Part shown: one piece after another, positions 8,277-16,466 of the stretch | Numbering within the stretch: the first letter of the stretch is position 1 | Layout: each line of letters opens with the position of its first letter | Source of the DNA: Acidimicrobiaceae bacterium | GTDB lineage: Bacteria; Actinomycetota; Acidimicrobiia; Acidimicrobiales; Aldehydirespiratoraceae | Assembly: GCA_002729125.1 (NCBI GenBank) | Contig: PBTQ01000097.1 | Span: forward strand, 1-34,630 | Direction of reading: 5' to 3' | DNA: 34,630 nt | Made by a program: the position numbers and the translations under genes | The notes under the pieces: model-generated | What the model was told of the DNA's origin: nothing | Databases searched by the model: none | The model's input: only the letters and a program-made list of their open reading frames with translations

Positions 8277-9310
8277 GCGCTCCAACCGGTTTCGAAACCT
8301 GAGAGAACGGCCGCCACGTTCTGGCCGAGTTCCTCGGTGGCATACCCGCCCTCCAACACCAGAACGGTTGGTAGTTCGATTTCTGCCAGACGCTTGCCGA
8401 GCTGGACGAAGTCCGGTTGCTGGAGCCGAAAGTGAGAAATCGGATCGTCGACGAAGGTGTCGAGTCCGAGCGAGACGATGAGCGCTGTGGGGGAGGAGGT
8501 GCTCAGCCAGTCGATCGCCCGGTCGAGCGTGCCGAACCACGTCTCGGCCTCCGTTCCCCGAGAGAGTGGGAGGTTGCGATTGTGTCCGTCGCCCGGACCG
8601 GCGCCGTGCTCGTCTGCGTGGCCTAAGAAGTAGGGGAATTCCTCCGAAGGATCGCCGTGAATGCTGCAGACCCGCACGTCGTCGCGCTCGTAGAAGATGT
8701 CCTGCGTTCCGTTTCCATGGTGGTAGTCGACGTCGAGCAGCGCGACTTCCCCATGTCCGCCGGAACGGAGCCGCTGTGCCGCGATGGCGGCGTTGTTGAG
8801 ATAGCAATACCCCCCGAATTGGTCCTTCATCGCATGGTGGCCCGGCGGCCGGCAGCGAGCGAACACCACCGGCGCACCGGCGAGCACCCGCTGGGCCGCT
8901 GTGTCGGCGATCGCAGCGCTGTCGCGGGCGGCCTCCCAGGTGCCGTCGCTGATCGAACAATCTGCGGCAAACGAGTAGTAGCCGAGTTGCGCTACGAGAG
9001 TGGCGGGGCGCACGTCGCGGAACCGACGCGCGGGCCAACCGAACGCCATCGCGCCCGCGGCCTCGTGACCCTCGGCCTGCCAGCGAGTCCATGCCCCGGC
9101 GAGAAAGCGAACGTAGTCGGGGTCGTGGACCTCATCAACAAGCCCCGCATCGAAGGCGTTGGGGCCGATCGTCTCATGCGCCCCGTCCTCCTCGAGTGCC
9201 CGATCAACGTGCTCCGCCCGATCCGGACCCTCCCACGAGGGCACGATCGTTGCTCCATCGAGCTCAAGGCTGTGGTGACGGCGGTGGGTCTCGGAACGAA
9301 CAACGATCAT
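8273..9310 (-). CDS. Histone-deacetylase-family zinc amidohydrolase (AcuC / acetylpolyamine amidohydrolase-like)
   Basis: A 345-residue member of the arginase/deacetylase superfamily, predicted to remove acetyl groups from acetylated polyamines, lysines or related amides. It has RPPGHHA with the catalytic histidine pair (158-159), DVDYHHGNGTQ with zinc ligands D195 and H197, GLDTFVDDP with the third ligand D284, and EGGY near the C-terminus with the catalytic tyrosine. I chose ATG 9310 because upstream codons run into the divergent oxidoreductase gene and lack family similarity. Candidate start signals are a GAGG 8 nt upstream or a GAGGAT box 6 nt upstream. It converges on hisC. The physiological substrate is unknown. 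Confidence 0.9.
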   Translation of the reverse strand: MIVVRSETHRRHHSLELDGATIVPSWEGPDRAEHVDRALEEDGAHETIGPNAFDAGLVDEVHDPDYVRFLAGAWTRWQAEGHEAAGAMAFGWPARRFRDVRPATLVAQLGYYSFAADCSISDGTWEAARDSAAIADTAAQRVLAGAPVVFARCRPPGHHAMKDQFGGYCYLNNAAIAAQRLRSGGHGEVALLDVDYHHGNGTQDIFYERDDVRVCSIHGDPSEEFPYFLGHADEHGAGPGDGHNRNLPLSRGTEAETWFGTLDRAIDWLSTSSPTALIVSLGLDTFVDDPISHFRLQQPDFVQLGKRLAEIELPTVLVLEGGYATEELGQNVAAVLSGFETGWSA

Positions 9311-9367
9311 GACGGCATCCTCGCGAAGCACACGACCCAGAGCCACCCGAGCACTGCGCGAAGGGCC

Positions 9368-9373
9368 TACCGT
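9368..9373 (+). promoter_or_regulatory. -10 box of the LLM oxidoreductase gene
   Basis: TACCGT lies 7 nt before ATG 9381 with no Shine-Dalgarno between, so the transcript is probably leaderless. It supports 9381 over upstream in-frame starts. Confidence 0.45.
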
Positions 9374-9380
9374 GCGGGCC

Positions 9381-10259
9381 ATGACCCACGACCTCAATTT
9401 CGGCTGGCTGTCGCCGGTGATCGGCAACGCCGGCAGCGACCACCAGGCGATCGTCCTTTACCAACAGGAGCATATTCTCCCGACTGCCCTTCCGTTCTTC
9501 GACAGCCTTTGGATCGCTGACCACTTCTACGGCTTCGACGCTCGTACCGACCCTTTCTTGGAAGCCTGGACCACCCTCACCTGGTTGGGTGCCAAGTTCC
9601 CCAACGTCAGCCTGTGCCACCACGTCCTCGGCCACGGTTACCGACCACCTGCCCTCACGGCGAAGATGGCCGCCACGCTGCAGACGTTGACCGGTGGTCG
9701 CTTCGTGCTCGGTATCGGAGCTGGGTGGCGCGCCGACGAGTACGCGGCCTACGGCTACGACTTCCCGAAGCCCTCGGTGCGTTTCGCGCAGCTTGAAGAA
9801 CTCATCCAGATCTGTCGTCTGATGTGGACCGAAGATCATCCGACCTTCGAGGGTGTGCACTACTCGATCGCCGACGCCAGTGCCCCGCCACTGCCGGAGC
9901 CCGTACCACGGATCTGTATCGGCGCATTCGGCCCCAAAGTCGGTCTGCCGCTCGTCGGCCGTCAGGCCGATCAGTGGAACTGCTTCTACCTCGGTGATGA
10001 CGACTGGCGTATGCGGCTCGGCATCGTTCGCGAGTCTGCAGAGAAAGCAGGCCGCGATCCTCAGTCGATCGAGGTTGGCACCACGATCGAGCGTCCCTTG
10101 CCGACGACCGACGCCGAAAGCGAGGCGCTCCTTGAACACCTCGCACATTTGCAGGAACTCGAGATCACCCACTTCACCATGGACTTCGGGCACCCGTTGA
10201 CCGCCGAGCACGTGCTCCGGTTTGCCGAGCAGGTGATCGACGTCATGCGAGCGTCGTAG
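9381..10259 (+). CDS. Luciferase-like monooxygenase, probably F420-dependent oxidoreductase
   Basis: A 292-residue TIM-barrel protein of the bacterial luciferase-like (LLM) superfamily. Family signatures are the N-terminal FGWLSPV strand, SLWIADHFYGFD, a conserved TLQTLTGGRFVLGIGAGW stretch in the middle, and IGAFGPKVGLPLVGRQADQWN in the second half. Actinobacterial members mostly use the deazaflavin F420 for hydride transfer, though some use FMN. No substrate can be assigned. The start follows the TACCGT box, and the preceding open-frame codons belong to the promoter region. It is divergent from the deacetylase gene by 70 nt. Its stop lies 3 nt from that of the convergent alcohol dehydrogenase gene. 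Confidence 0.88.
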   Translation: MTHDLNFGWLSPVIGNAGSDHQAIVLYQQEHILPTALPFFDSLWIADHFYGFDARTDPFLEAWTTLTWLGAKFPNVSLCHHVLGHGYRPPALTAKMAATLQTLTGGRFVLGIGAGWRADEYAAYGYDFPKPSVRFAQLEELIQICRLMWTEDHPTFEGVHYSIADASAPPLPEPVPRICIGAFGPKVGLPLVGRQADQWNCFYLGDDDWRMRLGIVRESAEKAGRDPQSIEVGTTIERPLPTTDAESEALLEHLAHLQELEITHFTMDFGHPLTAEHVLRFAEQVIDVMRAS

Positions 10260-10262
10260 ACG

Positions 10263-11348
10263 TCAGCCTTGGGGCAAGAGCACCGTGCGGGCCTCGGTTC
10301 CGGCCCGCATGGCGTCTAATGCACCGATAAGCCCGTCAAGGCCCGCCGTGTTCGAGATCATCTCGTCGAGCTTGAGCTGACCGTTCATGTACAAATCGGT
10401 GAGCGTGCGGAAGTCCTTGCGCGGCTTGGCGCCTCCGGCACGGATCCCCATCAGGTTCTTGTTCTGATGCAGCGATTGGAAGTTGTAGGTGACGGTTGCG
10501 GTGAGGTCGGGCACGCCGACGGCGCAGACGTTCCCGCCGGCCCGAGTCATGTTGATCGCATCCGCAAGCAGCCCGGTGTGGCCGACCACCTCGAATGCGT
10601 GGTGGACCCCGCCGCCACTCAGCTGCTTCACGGCGTTGACCATGTCGAGATCGTCTTCGGCCAGGATGAAGTCGGTGGCGCCGAATTCGGTGGCGAGCTT
10701 CGCCTTCTCAGGAATGCGGTCGATGGCGATGATCTGGCGGGCTCCGACCAGCTTCGCGGCCTGGATGACGTTGAGACCGACGCCGCCAGCGCCGATCACG
10801 ACACAGGTGTCGCCCAGCTGAACCTGTGCGCGGTTGAAGACCGCGCCGGTTCCGGTCATGACGCCGCAGCCGATGAGCGCCGCACTGGTCAGCGGCATCT
10901 CCTTCGGGATGGGGATGCACTGGTTCTCAGCGACGATCGTTTCTTGCACGAACGCGCCGATGTTGGCGAAGTTGTAAAGCGGTTGATCACCTTCGGCGTA
11001 GGGCTGCGAGAGGCCGCCCATGCCGACGGCACAGTTGCCTGGGTCACCGACCTCGCAGTCGGAGCAGTGGCCGCAGTTGCCGAACGTCGAGAGGATGACA
11101 TGGTCGCCAACCTCGCAGTAGGTGACGGCCGAGCCGACTTCGACCACCTTGCCGGCGGCCTCATGGCCGGGAATCAGGGGCGTCGGCATGTAGTACTTGC
11201 CGTGGATACAGCTCATGTCGCTGCCGCAGACGCCGGCAGCATGGATCTCGACACGAACCTGTCGTGGCGAAAGATCGTCGACCAGCCGAATGTCATCCGA
11301 CAGTCGAACGCTGTCTTCGGTCGTCCCTTCGCAGATGAGTCCCTGCAC
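10263..11348 (-). CDS. Zinc-dependent alcohol dehydrogenase (MDR superfamily)
   Basis: A 361-residue medium-chain dehydrogenase that oxidises an alcohol or reduces an aldehyde with NAD(P). Catalytic zinc ligands are C41 (AAGVCGSD) and H62/E63 (PGHEAAG). The structural zinc cysteines are C92, C95, C98 and C106 in NCGHCSDCEVGDPGNC. The Rossmann motif is VIGAGGVGLNV, followed by an acidic IIAIDR that suits NAD. The gene starts at GTG 11348, 5 nt after a strong AGGAGG, so unlike many neighbours it has a leader. It is divergent from the SDR gene at 11466; both could serve alcohol/ketone metabolism. The substrate is not known. Confidence 0.9.
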   Translation of the reverse strand: MQGLICEGTTEDSVRLSDDIRLVDDLSPRQVRVEIHAAGVCGSDMSCIHGKYYMPTPLIPGHEAAGKVVEVGSAVTYCEVGDHVILSTFGNCGHCSDCEVGDPGNCAVGMGGLSQPYAEGDQPLYNFANIGAFVQETIVAENQCIPIPKEMPLTSAALIGCGVMTGTGAVFNRAQVQLGDTCVVIGAGGVGLNVIQAAKLVGARQIIAIDRIPEKAKLATEFGATDFILAEDDLDMVNAVKQLSGGGVHHAFEVVGHTGLLADAINMTRAGGNVCAVGVPDLTATVTYNFQSLHQNKNLMGIRAGGAKPRKDFRTLTDLYMNGQLKLDEMISNTAGLDGLIGALDAMRAGTEARTVLLPQG

Positions 11349-11364
11349 GTGATCCTCCTATCAC
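11349..11364 (-). promoter_or_regulatory. Shine-Dalgarno inside a small stem
   Basis: The minus strand reads GTGATAGGAGGATCAC: 5-bp inverted arms flank an exposed AGGAGG, followed directly by the GTG start. The short stem could present or mask the ribosome site. It is short enough to be chance. Confidence 0.35.
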
Positions 11365-11452
11365 CTAGTCGTGGCGCAGTCTGGCGGCTCGGCACCTTGA
11401 ACGCACGTTGCAGAGAAACAGGGAGCAAGCGACAATCTGTCCACGTCAAAAA

Positions 11453-11458
11453 AAGGAG
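11453..11458 (+). promoter_or_regulatory. Strong Shine-Dalgarno of the SDR gene
   Basis: AAGGAG follows an A-run and precedes ATG 11466 by 7 nt. It fixes the start and rejects the long upstream open frame, which is antisense to the alcohol dehydrogenase. Confidence 0.7.
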
Positions 11459-11465
11459 ATCTCTA

Positions 11466-12272
11466 ATGACCGACGCTCTTGATCCGTTCCGGCTCGATGG
11501 GAAGGTCGCAGTCCTGACCGGTGCTGGGAGCGGCATCGGCAAGGCCACGGCCGAATTGTTTGCCTCCGTGGGCGCCTCCTTGGTCCTCGGTGACATCAAT
11601 GAGGCGGCGGTGACTGCGGCTGCCGACGCGATCACCGCTGCCGGTGGCAAGGCCGTTGGCGTGCGTTGTGACATCACCCAAAAGTCTGACAACGACGCGC
11701 TTGTCGGCCGAGCCGTCGCCGATCACGGACGTCTCGACGTCATGGGAAACATTGCTGGCGTTCCTCACAATCAGATGATTACCGACGTCACGGAGGAAGA
11801 ACTTGACCGCATGCTTGCGATCAACCTGAAGGGGCCCTTCTTCGGAGTCCAGGCGGCGCTTGGGCAGATGCTCACACAGGAGACCGGTGGCTCAATCATC
11901 AATGTGGCCTCGTCTGGTATGGACTTTGCTGCTCCGACCCTGGCGGTATACGCAATGACAAAGGCGGCGGTCGCCAGCCTCGGTCGCACCGCAGCGATCG
12001 AAGGCGCTCACAAGCGCATTCGCGTCAACACAATCGCGCCGGGCGCAACGGTGACCGCTTTCACCGAAGTCTCGGTCACTGACGAAGAGGGCAACATCAA
12101 TGCGGATGCCCTTGACGGCAAGATCAAGATGCTGACGGGCGCCTCGCCGATGCAGATGGTCGGTGAGGCGAACGACCAGGCCAATTTGATCCTGTACCTT
12201 GCATCCGACGCTTCCCGGTTCGCCACAGGGCAGATCTGGCGGTGCAACGGCGGCGCCCCGATGGTCTGGTAG
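11466..12272 (+). CDS. Short-chain dehydrogenase/reductase (classical SDR)
   Basis: A 268-residue NAD(P)-dependent oxidoreductase. Cofactor motif TGAGSGIG (18-25), acidic GDIN after the second strand (favouring NAD(H)), NIAG (95-98, a variant of the usual NNAG), N120, catalytic serine in INVASSG (about 149), and YxxxK with Y162 and K166 form a complete active site. The C-terminus ends FATGQIWRCNGG, close to the usual TGQxxxVDGG. Length is typical. It is divergent from the zinc alcohol dehydrogenase, so the two may share regulation in alcohol/ketone oxidation. The substrate cannot be predicted. Confidence 0.9.
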   Translation: MTDALDPFRLDGKVAVLTGAGSGIGKATAELFASVGASLVLGDINEAAVTAAADAITAAGGKAVGVRCDITQKSDNDALVGRAVADHGRLDVMGNIAGVPHNQMITDVTEEELDRMLAINLKGPFFGVQAALGQMLTQETGGSIINVASSGMDFAAPTLAVYAMTKAAVASLGRTAAIEGAHKRIRVNTIAPGATVTAFTEVSVTDEEGNINADALDGKIKMLTGASPMQMVGEANDQANLILYLASDASRFATGQIWRCNGGAPMVW

Positions 12273-12301
12273 ACCACCGCTGAAGCAAGTGCGTGGCAGA
12301 G

Positions 12302-12315
12302 CCGTCTAGCGACGG
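12302..12315. promoter_or_regulatory. Small inverted repeat upstream of the DMT permease gene
   Basis: CCGTCTAGCGACGG has perfect 5-bp arms around TAGC, lying just upstream of the -10 box at 12323. It might be an operator or part of a weak terminator for the SDR gene; no T-run follows. Confidence 0.25.
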
Positions 12316-12322
12316 ACCGCTG

Positions 12323-12328
12323 TATTCT
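12323..12328 (+). promoter_or_regulatory. -10 box of the DMT permease gene
   Basis: TATTCT preceded directly by TG sits 6 nt before GTG 12335. It supports that codon as the start, in place of the GTG at 12293, which would lie upstream of the promoter. Confidence 0.5.
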
Positions 12329-12334
12329 GCACCT

Positions 12335-13171
12335 GTGGCGATCACCCTCGCACTCCTCACTGCCGCGCTGTTCGGGACGGGAGATTTCCTGGGCGGCTTG
12401 TCGGGGAAGCGAATGAGTGTCCTCCGTGTGCTGGCTATTTCCCACACGATCGGACTCGTACTGATCACGGTCGGTGCCATCGTCATCGCAGACGAGTTTC
12501 TCCTCGGCGATCTTGCCTGGGGTGCGCTGGCGGGCATTGCCGGGTTCATCGGGCTTGCGCTCCTTTATCAGGGGCTCGCCCGCGGCCCGATGGGGGTTGT
12601 CGCGCCCCTCACGGCGATCACGTCAGCCGCAGTACCCGCCGGGTGGGGGCTGCTCATCGACGACGAGTCGCTCGCTGGCACCGCATGGGTTGGTGTCGTG
12701 GTGGCGTTATTCGCCATCGGCCTGGCGAGCGCCTCGCCGGTCGAGCAGTCGCCGGTCAGGCTCGCCGCCGTCCTAGAGGCGTTGATTGCCGGCGTTGGCT
12801 TCGGTCTGATGTTCGTGGGGCTGGATCAGACCGTCGCGGCCTCTGCGCCCTGGCCGATCGTGGGTGCTCGCCTGATGACCGTGAGTGCGATGGCGGTCGT
12901 CTTCTTCATCGTGAAGCGAGAGTCGCCGCTTCCGCCCGTTCGTGCCGACATCCGGCTTCCCGCCATTGCCGGATTCGTGGATACCTTCTCGAACGCGCTG
13001 TTTCTCTACGCCACCCTCGAAGGGGATCTGGCGGTCGTCGCCGTGCTCTCGTCGCTGTATCCGATCGCCACGGTGATACTCGCCCGAATCGTGCTCGGCG
13101 AGCGACTCACCCGTCTTCAGCAGAGCGGGTTCGTCGCTGCGATGGTCGCTACGACGTTGATCGCAATCTGA
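12335..13171 (+). CDS. EamA/DMT-superfamily membrane transporter
   Basis: About 278 residues with ten hydrophobic segments and two EamA halves. The first half holds ALFGTGDFLGG and LLYQGLARGPMGVVAPLTAI. The second ends with the family pattern ALFLYATLEGDLAVVAVLSSLYP...LGERL. DMT permeases export or import metabolites such as amino acids or nucleotide precursors; the substrate is unknown. The hydrophobic first helix begins right at the chosen GTG, in agreement with the promoter position. The YbaK-type gene begins 17 nt after its stop, and the two are probably co-transcribed. Confidence 0.87.
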   Translation: MAITLALLTAALFGTGDFLGGLSGKRMSVLRVLAISHTIGLVLITVGAIVIADEFLLGDLAWGALAGIAGFIGLALLYQGLARGPMGVVAPLTAITSAAVPAGWGLLIDDESLAGTAWVGVVVALFAIGLASASPVEQSPVRLAAVLEALIAGVGFGLMFVGLDQTVAASAPWPIVGARLMTVSAMAVVFFIVKRESPLPPVRADIRLPAIAGFVDTFSNALFLYATLEGDLAVVAVLSSLYPIATVILARIVLGERLTRLQQSGFVAAMVATTLIAI

Positions 13172-13188
13172 GTGGCAGACTCGTCGAG

Positions 13189-13671
13189 ATGGATCCCGTT
13201 CTCGCTGCGCTTCGTGCGACCGACTACCCGTATGACATCGTCGACTGCGACCCGGACCTCGCCGATACAGCAGCCTTCTGCGAGCACTACGGCTAGGCAC
13301 TCGACGACAGTGCCAATGCGATTCTTGTCGCCGGGAAGTCCGAGGAGCGGCCCGTGGCGTACTGTGTCGTTCTGGCTTCGACCCGCTTGGATGTCAACGG
13401 TGTGGTTCGGAAGCGCCTCGGGTGCCGCAAGGCGTCCTTTGCCTCGCCGGAGGAGACGATGGAGCGTTCCGGCGGGATGATGATCGGCGGTGTCACGCCC
13501 TTTGGGCTGCCTTGCGATTTACCGGCCTGGATCGATGCTCTGGTGATGGAAAGCATGCAGGTGATTGTCGGTGGGGGAAGTCGAGACCGAAAGGTGTTGT
13601 GTGCGCCGCAGGCAATCGCTGTGGTGCCCGGTGCCGAGGTGGTCGAGTTGCTCGCCCAGGCCGACAGCTAG
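13189..13671 (+). pseudogene. YbaK/EbsC-type aminoacyl-tRNA deacylase, interrupted by in-frame TAG
   Basis: One reading frame spans 13189-13671 and is broken only by a TAG at 13294-13296 (codon 36). Before it stands the family N-terminus (MDPVLAALRATDYPYDIV...AAFCEHYG). After it the frame continues with ALDDSANAILVAGK, VVLASTRLDVNGVVRKRLG, KASFASPEET, GGVTPFGLP and VIVGGGSRDRKV, all hallmarks of the YbaK/ProX deacylase domain that hydrolyses mis-charged tRNA. In relatives this position is commonly tyrosine or isoleucine, so TAG from TAC/TAT is a simple substitution. Without readthrough only a 35-residue peptide or a protein restarted at GTG 13354 could form. Because TAG ends several intact genes here, recoding is unlikely; a nonsense mutation or base-call error is more likely. 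Confidence 0.8.
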
Positions 13672-13687
13672 CCGACGCTCGTTCACC

Positions 13688-14185
13688 TCACCTGTCGGCG
13701 CGTTTTGCGCCGGCCAGGGCTACGCGCGCCTCGATCGTTCCCCGTTCGACGACTGATCGGAGTGCGAAGCTGGATCGGACATTGGCGACATGTGGCAGGC
13801 GAGCCATCTGGGTGCGATGAATTCGCTCGTAATCGCTGACATCGGCTGAAACGACATGGACGAGATAGTCGAAGTCGCCTGCCATGAGATGACAGCCGAT
13901 GACTTCGGGTACAGCTGCGACCGCCGCCTCAAATTCGTCGAGATGATCCTCGTGCTGGCTGTCGAGGGAGATCTCGACGAAGATCGTCGTCCCGAGCCCG
14001 ACCCGCTCGCGGTCGATCGCCGCGTGGTAGCCGCTGATGACGCCGGAGTCCTCAAGTCGGCGAACGCGGCGCAGACAGGCGCTGGCAGAAAGGTGGATTC
14101 GCTCGGCAATGGCGGCGTGGGTCATGCGCCCGTCGCTCTGGAGCAGGGCGATAATCTGCTGGTCGGTCGCATCAATGTCGAACAT
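13688..14185 (-). CDS. Lrp/AsnC-family regulator, probably of alanine dehydrogenase (AldR-like)
   Basis: A 165-residue feast/famine regulator. The N-terminal winged helix-turn-helix (DQQIIALLQSDGRMTHAAIAERIHLSA... [14 protein letters not shown], about 8-50) is followed by the RAM ligand-binding domain (from about 65; PEVIGCHLMAGDFDYLVHV is the conserved core). It is divergent from ald, the arrangement of mycobacterial AldR, where the regulator senses alanine and controls ald. A similar role here is inferred from position. A TAGGCT box 6 nt before its ATG indicates a leaderless transcript. Length is normal. Confidence 0.9.
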   Translation of the reverse strand: MFDIDATDQQIIALLQSDGRMTHAAIAERIHLSASACLRRVRRLEDSGVISGYHAAIDRERVGLGTTIFVEISLDSQHEDHLDEFEAAVAAVPEVIGCHLMAGDFDYLVHVVSADVSDYERIHRTQMARLPHVANVRSSFALRSVVERGTIEARVALAGAKRADR

Positions 14186-14191
14186 GCACGA

Positions 14192-14197
14192 AGCCTA
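14192..14197 (-). promoter_or_regulatory. -10 box of the Lrp-type gene
   Basis: TAGGCT on the minus strand lies 6 nt before ATG 14185, fitting the leaderless layout seen across the window. Confidence 0.45.
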
Positions 14198-14223
14198 CGA
14201 CACACTGGCATTCTACGCAGGAA

Positions 14224-14253
14224 TCGTGCAGTGTGATGTTGTCAGGCACACGA
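14224..14253. promoter_or_regulatory. Candidate Lrp-type regulator site between regulator and ald
   Basis: The 140-nt divergent region holds an imperfect inverted repeat with outer arms TCGTG (14224-14228) and CACGA (14249-14253) and further partial symmetry inside. Lrp-type proteins bind such loose palindromes, often several. A TATGTT at 14284-14289 could be the ald -10 box. This is a guess from position and symmetry. Confidence 0.3.
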
Positions 14254-14325
14254 TCTTTCAGGGTTTAGGCACGTCGAAAAGCATATGTTGCTTAGTGGAC
14301 ATCGACGCCAGGGGAGGGAAGGCCG

Positions 14326-15453
14326 ATGCATGTTGGCGTGCCGAAGGAAGTCAAGATCGATGAGCAGCGGGTCGGGCTAACGCCCGCGAGTGTGCGCGAA
14401 ATCGTCGCCCACGGCCACGAGGTGACGGTCGAGGCTGGGGCCGGCACCGGGATCGGTGCCCCCGACGAGGTGTACGTCACCGCAGGCGCCACCATTGCCG
14501 CTGATGCCGCGGCGGTTTGGCGCAACGCGGACTTGGTGGTGAAGGTTAAGGAGCCGCAGGAAGCCGAACGCGCGAAGCTCCGCGAGGCCCAGCTTCTTTT
14601 CACGTACCTGCACCTTGCACCAGATGTTCCCCAGACGGAGGAACTGCTCCAGAGTGGTGCCACCTGCATCGCCTATGAAACGGTCACGGATGCCCACGGC
14701 GGCCTCCCTCTTCTGGCCCCGATGAGCAAGGTCGCCGGCCGCATGGCCGTGCAAGCGGGGGCGCATTGCCTCGAGTCGCGCGACGGCGGTGCCGGCATCC
14801 TTCTCGGCGGCGTCCCTGGTGTCGCGTCGGGCCGGACGGTCGTCATCGGTGGTGGGGTCGTTGGCGAAAACGCAATTGAGATGGCGATCGGCCTTGGCTC
14901 ACAAGTCACCGTTCTCGACCGCGATCTCGACGTGCTCGACCGGCTTTCCCGTCGTTTCGGGGCCGAACTCGAGACGGTCTACTCGACCAACGACTCGCTC
15001 GAGGCGGAGGTCCTTGCTGCTGACCTCGTGGTCGGTGCCGTCCTAGTCAGGGGCGCCACGGCACCAAAGCTGGTGACCGGGGAACTGGTAAAGCGGATGA
15101 AGCCTGGATCCGTAATCGTCGATGTGGCAATCGATCAGGGCGGCTGCTTCGAGAGCAGTCGACCGACCACGCACGCCACGCCGACCTACGTGTTGCACGA
15201 CGTCGTCCACTACTGCGTTGCCAACATGCCGGGTGCCGTACCGCGGACCTCTACCTATGCCCTCAACAACGCAACCTTGCCCTTCACCCTTGCCCTGGCT
15301 GATCAAGGCCCCCACGGTGCCCTGCTGGACGATCCCCACTTCCTCGGCGGCCTGAATATCTGCGGCGGAATGCTCACCGAGCAGCACGTCGCCGAGGCCC
15401 AGCACCTCGACTATGTGCCGCCAGCCGAGGCGCTTGCGAAGGTCTACGCCTAA
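14326..15453 (+). CDS. ald: Alanine dehydrogenase
   Basis: Catalyses NAD-dependent interconversion of L-alanine with pyruvate and ammonia. The protein has 375 residues, close to the family's usual length of about 370. Key residues fall at canonical positions: R15, K75 (VVKVKEP), H96 (FTYLHLA), the dinucleotide motif GGGVVG (175-180), D270 (VDVAIDQGG) and N300 ([15 protein letters not shown]). The ATG is preceded by a purine-rich AGGGGAGGGAAGG, so this transcript has a leader. It is divergent from the Lrp-type gene. A fold-III PLP enzyme follows after 23 nt with its own TACGGT box. It links amino-acid catabolism to central carbon and ammonia balance. Confidence 0.96.
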   Translation: MHVGVPKEVKIDEQRVGLTPASVREIVAHGHEVTVEAGAGTGIGAPDEVYVTAGATIAADAAAVWRNADLVVKVKEPQEAERAKLREAQLLFTYLHLAPDVPQTEELLQSGATCIAYETVTDAHGGLPLLAPMSKVAGRMAVQAGAHCLESRDGGAGILLGGVPGVASGRTVVIGGGVVGENAIEMAIGLGSQVTVLDRDLDVLDRLSRRFGAELETVYSTNDSLEAEVLAADLVVGAVLVRGATAPKLVTGELVKRMKPGSVIVDVAIDQGGCFESSRPTTHATPTYVLHDVVHYCVANMPGAVPRTSTYALNNATLPFTLALADQGPHGALLDDPHFLGGLNICGGMLTEQHVAEAQHLDYVPPAEALAKVYA

Positions 15454-15464
15454 CCAACACGCAC

Positions 15465-15470
15465 TACGGT
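15465..15470 (+). promoter_or_regulatory. -10 box before the fold-III PLP gene
   Basis: TACGGT lies 6 nt before ATG 15477. It suggests that this gene and the next can be transcribed independently of ald, from a leaderless promoter. Confidence 0.45.
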
Positions 15471-15476
15471 GCTGCC

Positions 15477-16466
15477 ATGACAATCCCGGTGCCCGCACTC
15501 GTGGTCGACGTCTACGCGCTGGAACACAACATTCGAACCATCGGCGAGACGCTCCCGGGGTCACGACTGCGTCCCCACATCAAGGCGTTCAAGTCGACGG
15601 CGCTCGCACAACGTCTCGCCGATGCCGGCCACCGGGCATTTACGTGCGCGACTGTTCGCGAGGTCGAAGGAATGGCGGCTGCAGGCCTGGGCGACGATCT
15701 CCTGCTCGCAAACGAGGTGCTCGACCGGTGCCAACTTCGGCGCCTTGCCGAAGTCGACGCATGCGTCACCATCGCTGTTGACTCCGATGAAGCGGTCGAT
15801 CGCGCCGCCGCAGCGGGGCTTCGCAACGTCCTGATCGACGTCAATGTCGGTTTGCCGCGCTGCGGAATCGCTCCCGGCGACGCAGGCAGACTCGCCGATC
15901 GGGTCCGAAGCGCCGGGCTCGAGGTCCGGGGCGTCATGGGCTATGAAGGCCATCTGATGATGGTGGAGGAGCGGTCCAAGCGCGTCCACCTTGTCGAGAA
16001 GGCCATGGCGCTTCTGCTCGACGCTGCGGCGCAGGTCGGCGGTGACATCATCTCGGCAGGCGGTACCGGCACCTACGACACGAACACGTGGGCCAGCGAA
16101 ATCCAGGCAGGCACCTTTCTCCTCGGGGACTCGCAGTATCAGCGCCTCGATCTGCCCTTCCGGCAGGCGATCTTTCTCGAGTGTTCGATCCTGTCAAAGG
16201 GTGATGGCTACGTCGTCGCGAATGCGGGACTCAAGGCGCTCGGGATGGACCACGGCGATCCGCTCTGGCCGGAGGGACAGGTCATGTTCTGCAGCGACGA
16301 ACACATCACCCTCGTTCCCAGGCCCGAGGAGCCCGTCGATCTCGATCAGCGAATCCGCCTCGTGCCCGCCCACCTCGACCCGACAGTGGCTCGGCATGAG
16401 ACGATGTGGCTCGTCGATGGCACCGAGGTTGTCGACGAGTTCCCGGTCGACCTGAGGCACTGGTGA
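15477..16466 (+). CDS. Fold-type III PLP enzyme (alanine racemase N-terminal domain; D-threonine aldolase/D-serine dehydratase-like)
   Basis: A 329-residue protein. The N-terminal PLP barrel carries the lysine-containing RPHIKAFKS (about 32-40), GYEGHLMM, and a phosphate-binding SAGGTGTYDT. The C-terminal beta domain has SDEHITL, where H276 matches the metal-binding histidine of D-threonine aldolases and eukaryote-type D-serine dehydratases. Such enzymes cleave or dehydrate D-3-hydroxy amino acids with PLP and a divalent metal. It is shorter than many relatives (about 370-380). It follows ald by 23 nt and its stop overlaps the next start (TGATG), so translation is coupled to the flavin oxidase. 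The exact substrate is unknown. Confidence 0.85.
   Translation: MTIPVPALVVDVYALEHNIRTIGETLPGSRLRPHIKAFKSTALAQRLADAGHRAFTCATVREVEGMAAAGLGDDLLLANEVLDRCQLRRLAEVDACVTIAVDSDEAVDRAAAAGLRNVLIDVNVGLPRCGIAPGDAGRLADRVRSAGLEVRGVMGYEGHLMMVEERSKRVHLVEKAMALLLDAAAQVGGDIISAGGTGTYDTNTWASEIQAGTFLLGDSQYQRLDLPFRQAIFLECSILSKGDGYVVANAGLKALGMDHGDPLWPEGQVMFCSDEHITLVPRPEEPVDLDQRIRLVPAHLDPTVARHETMWLVDGTEVVDEFPVDLRHW

Noticed and set aside
7800-9092. Minus-strand open frame (430 codons) over hisC and the deacetylase gene
   Set aside because: Runs out of frame through one clear gene and antisense through another; Arg-rich and repetitive.
10467-11465. N-terminal extension of the SDR open frame by 333 codons
   Set aside because: It is antisense to the alcohol dehydrogenase, and a strong AAGGAG 7 nt before ATG 11466 gives a standard SDR start.
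13294-13296. TAG read as a sense codon (amber recoding or pyrrolysine)
   Set aside because: TAG ends several intact genes here (hisC, the LLM oxidoreductase, the SDR, menB), so general recoding is not supported.
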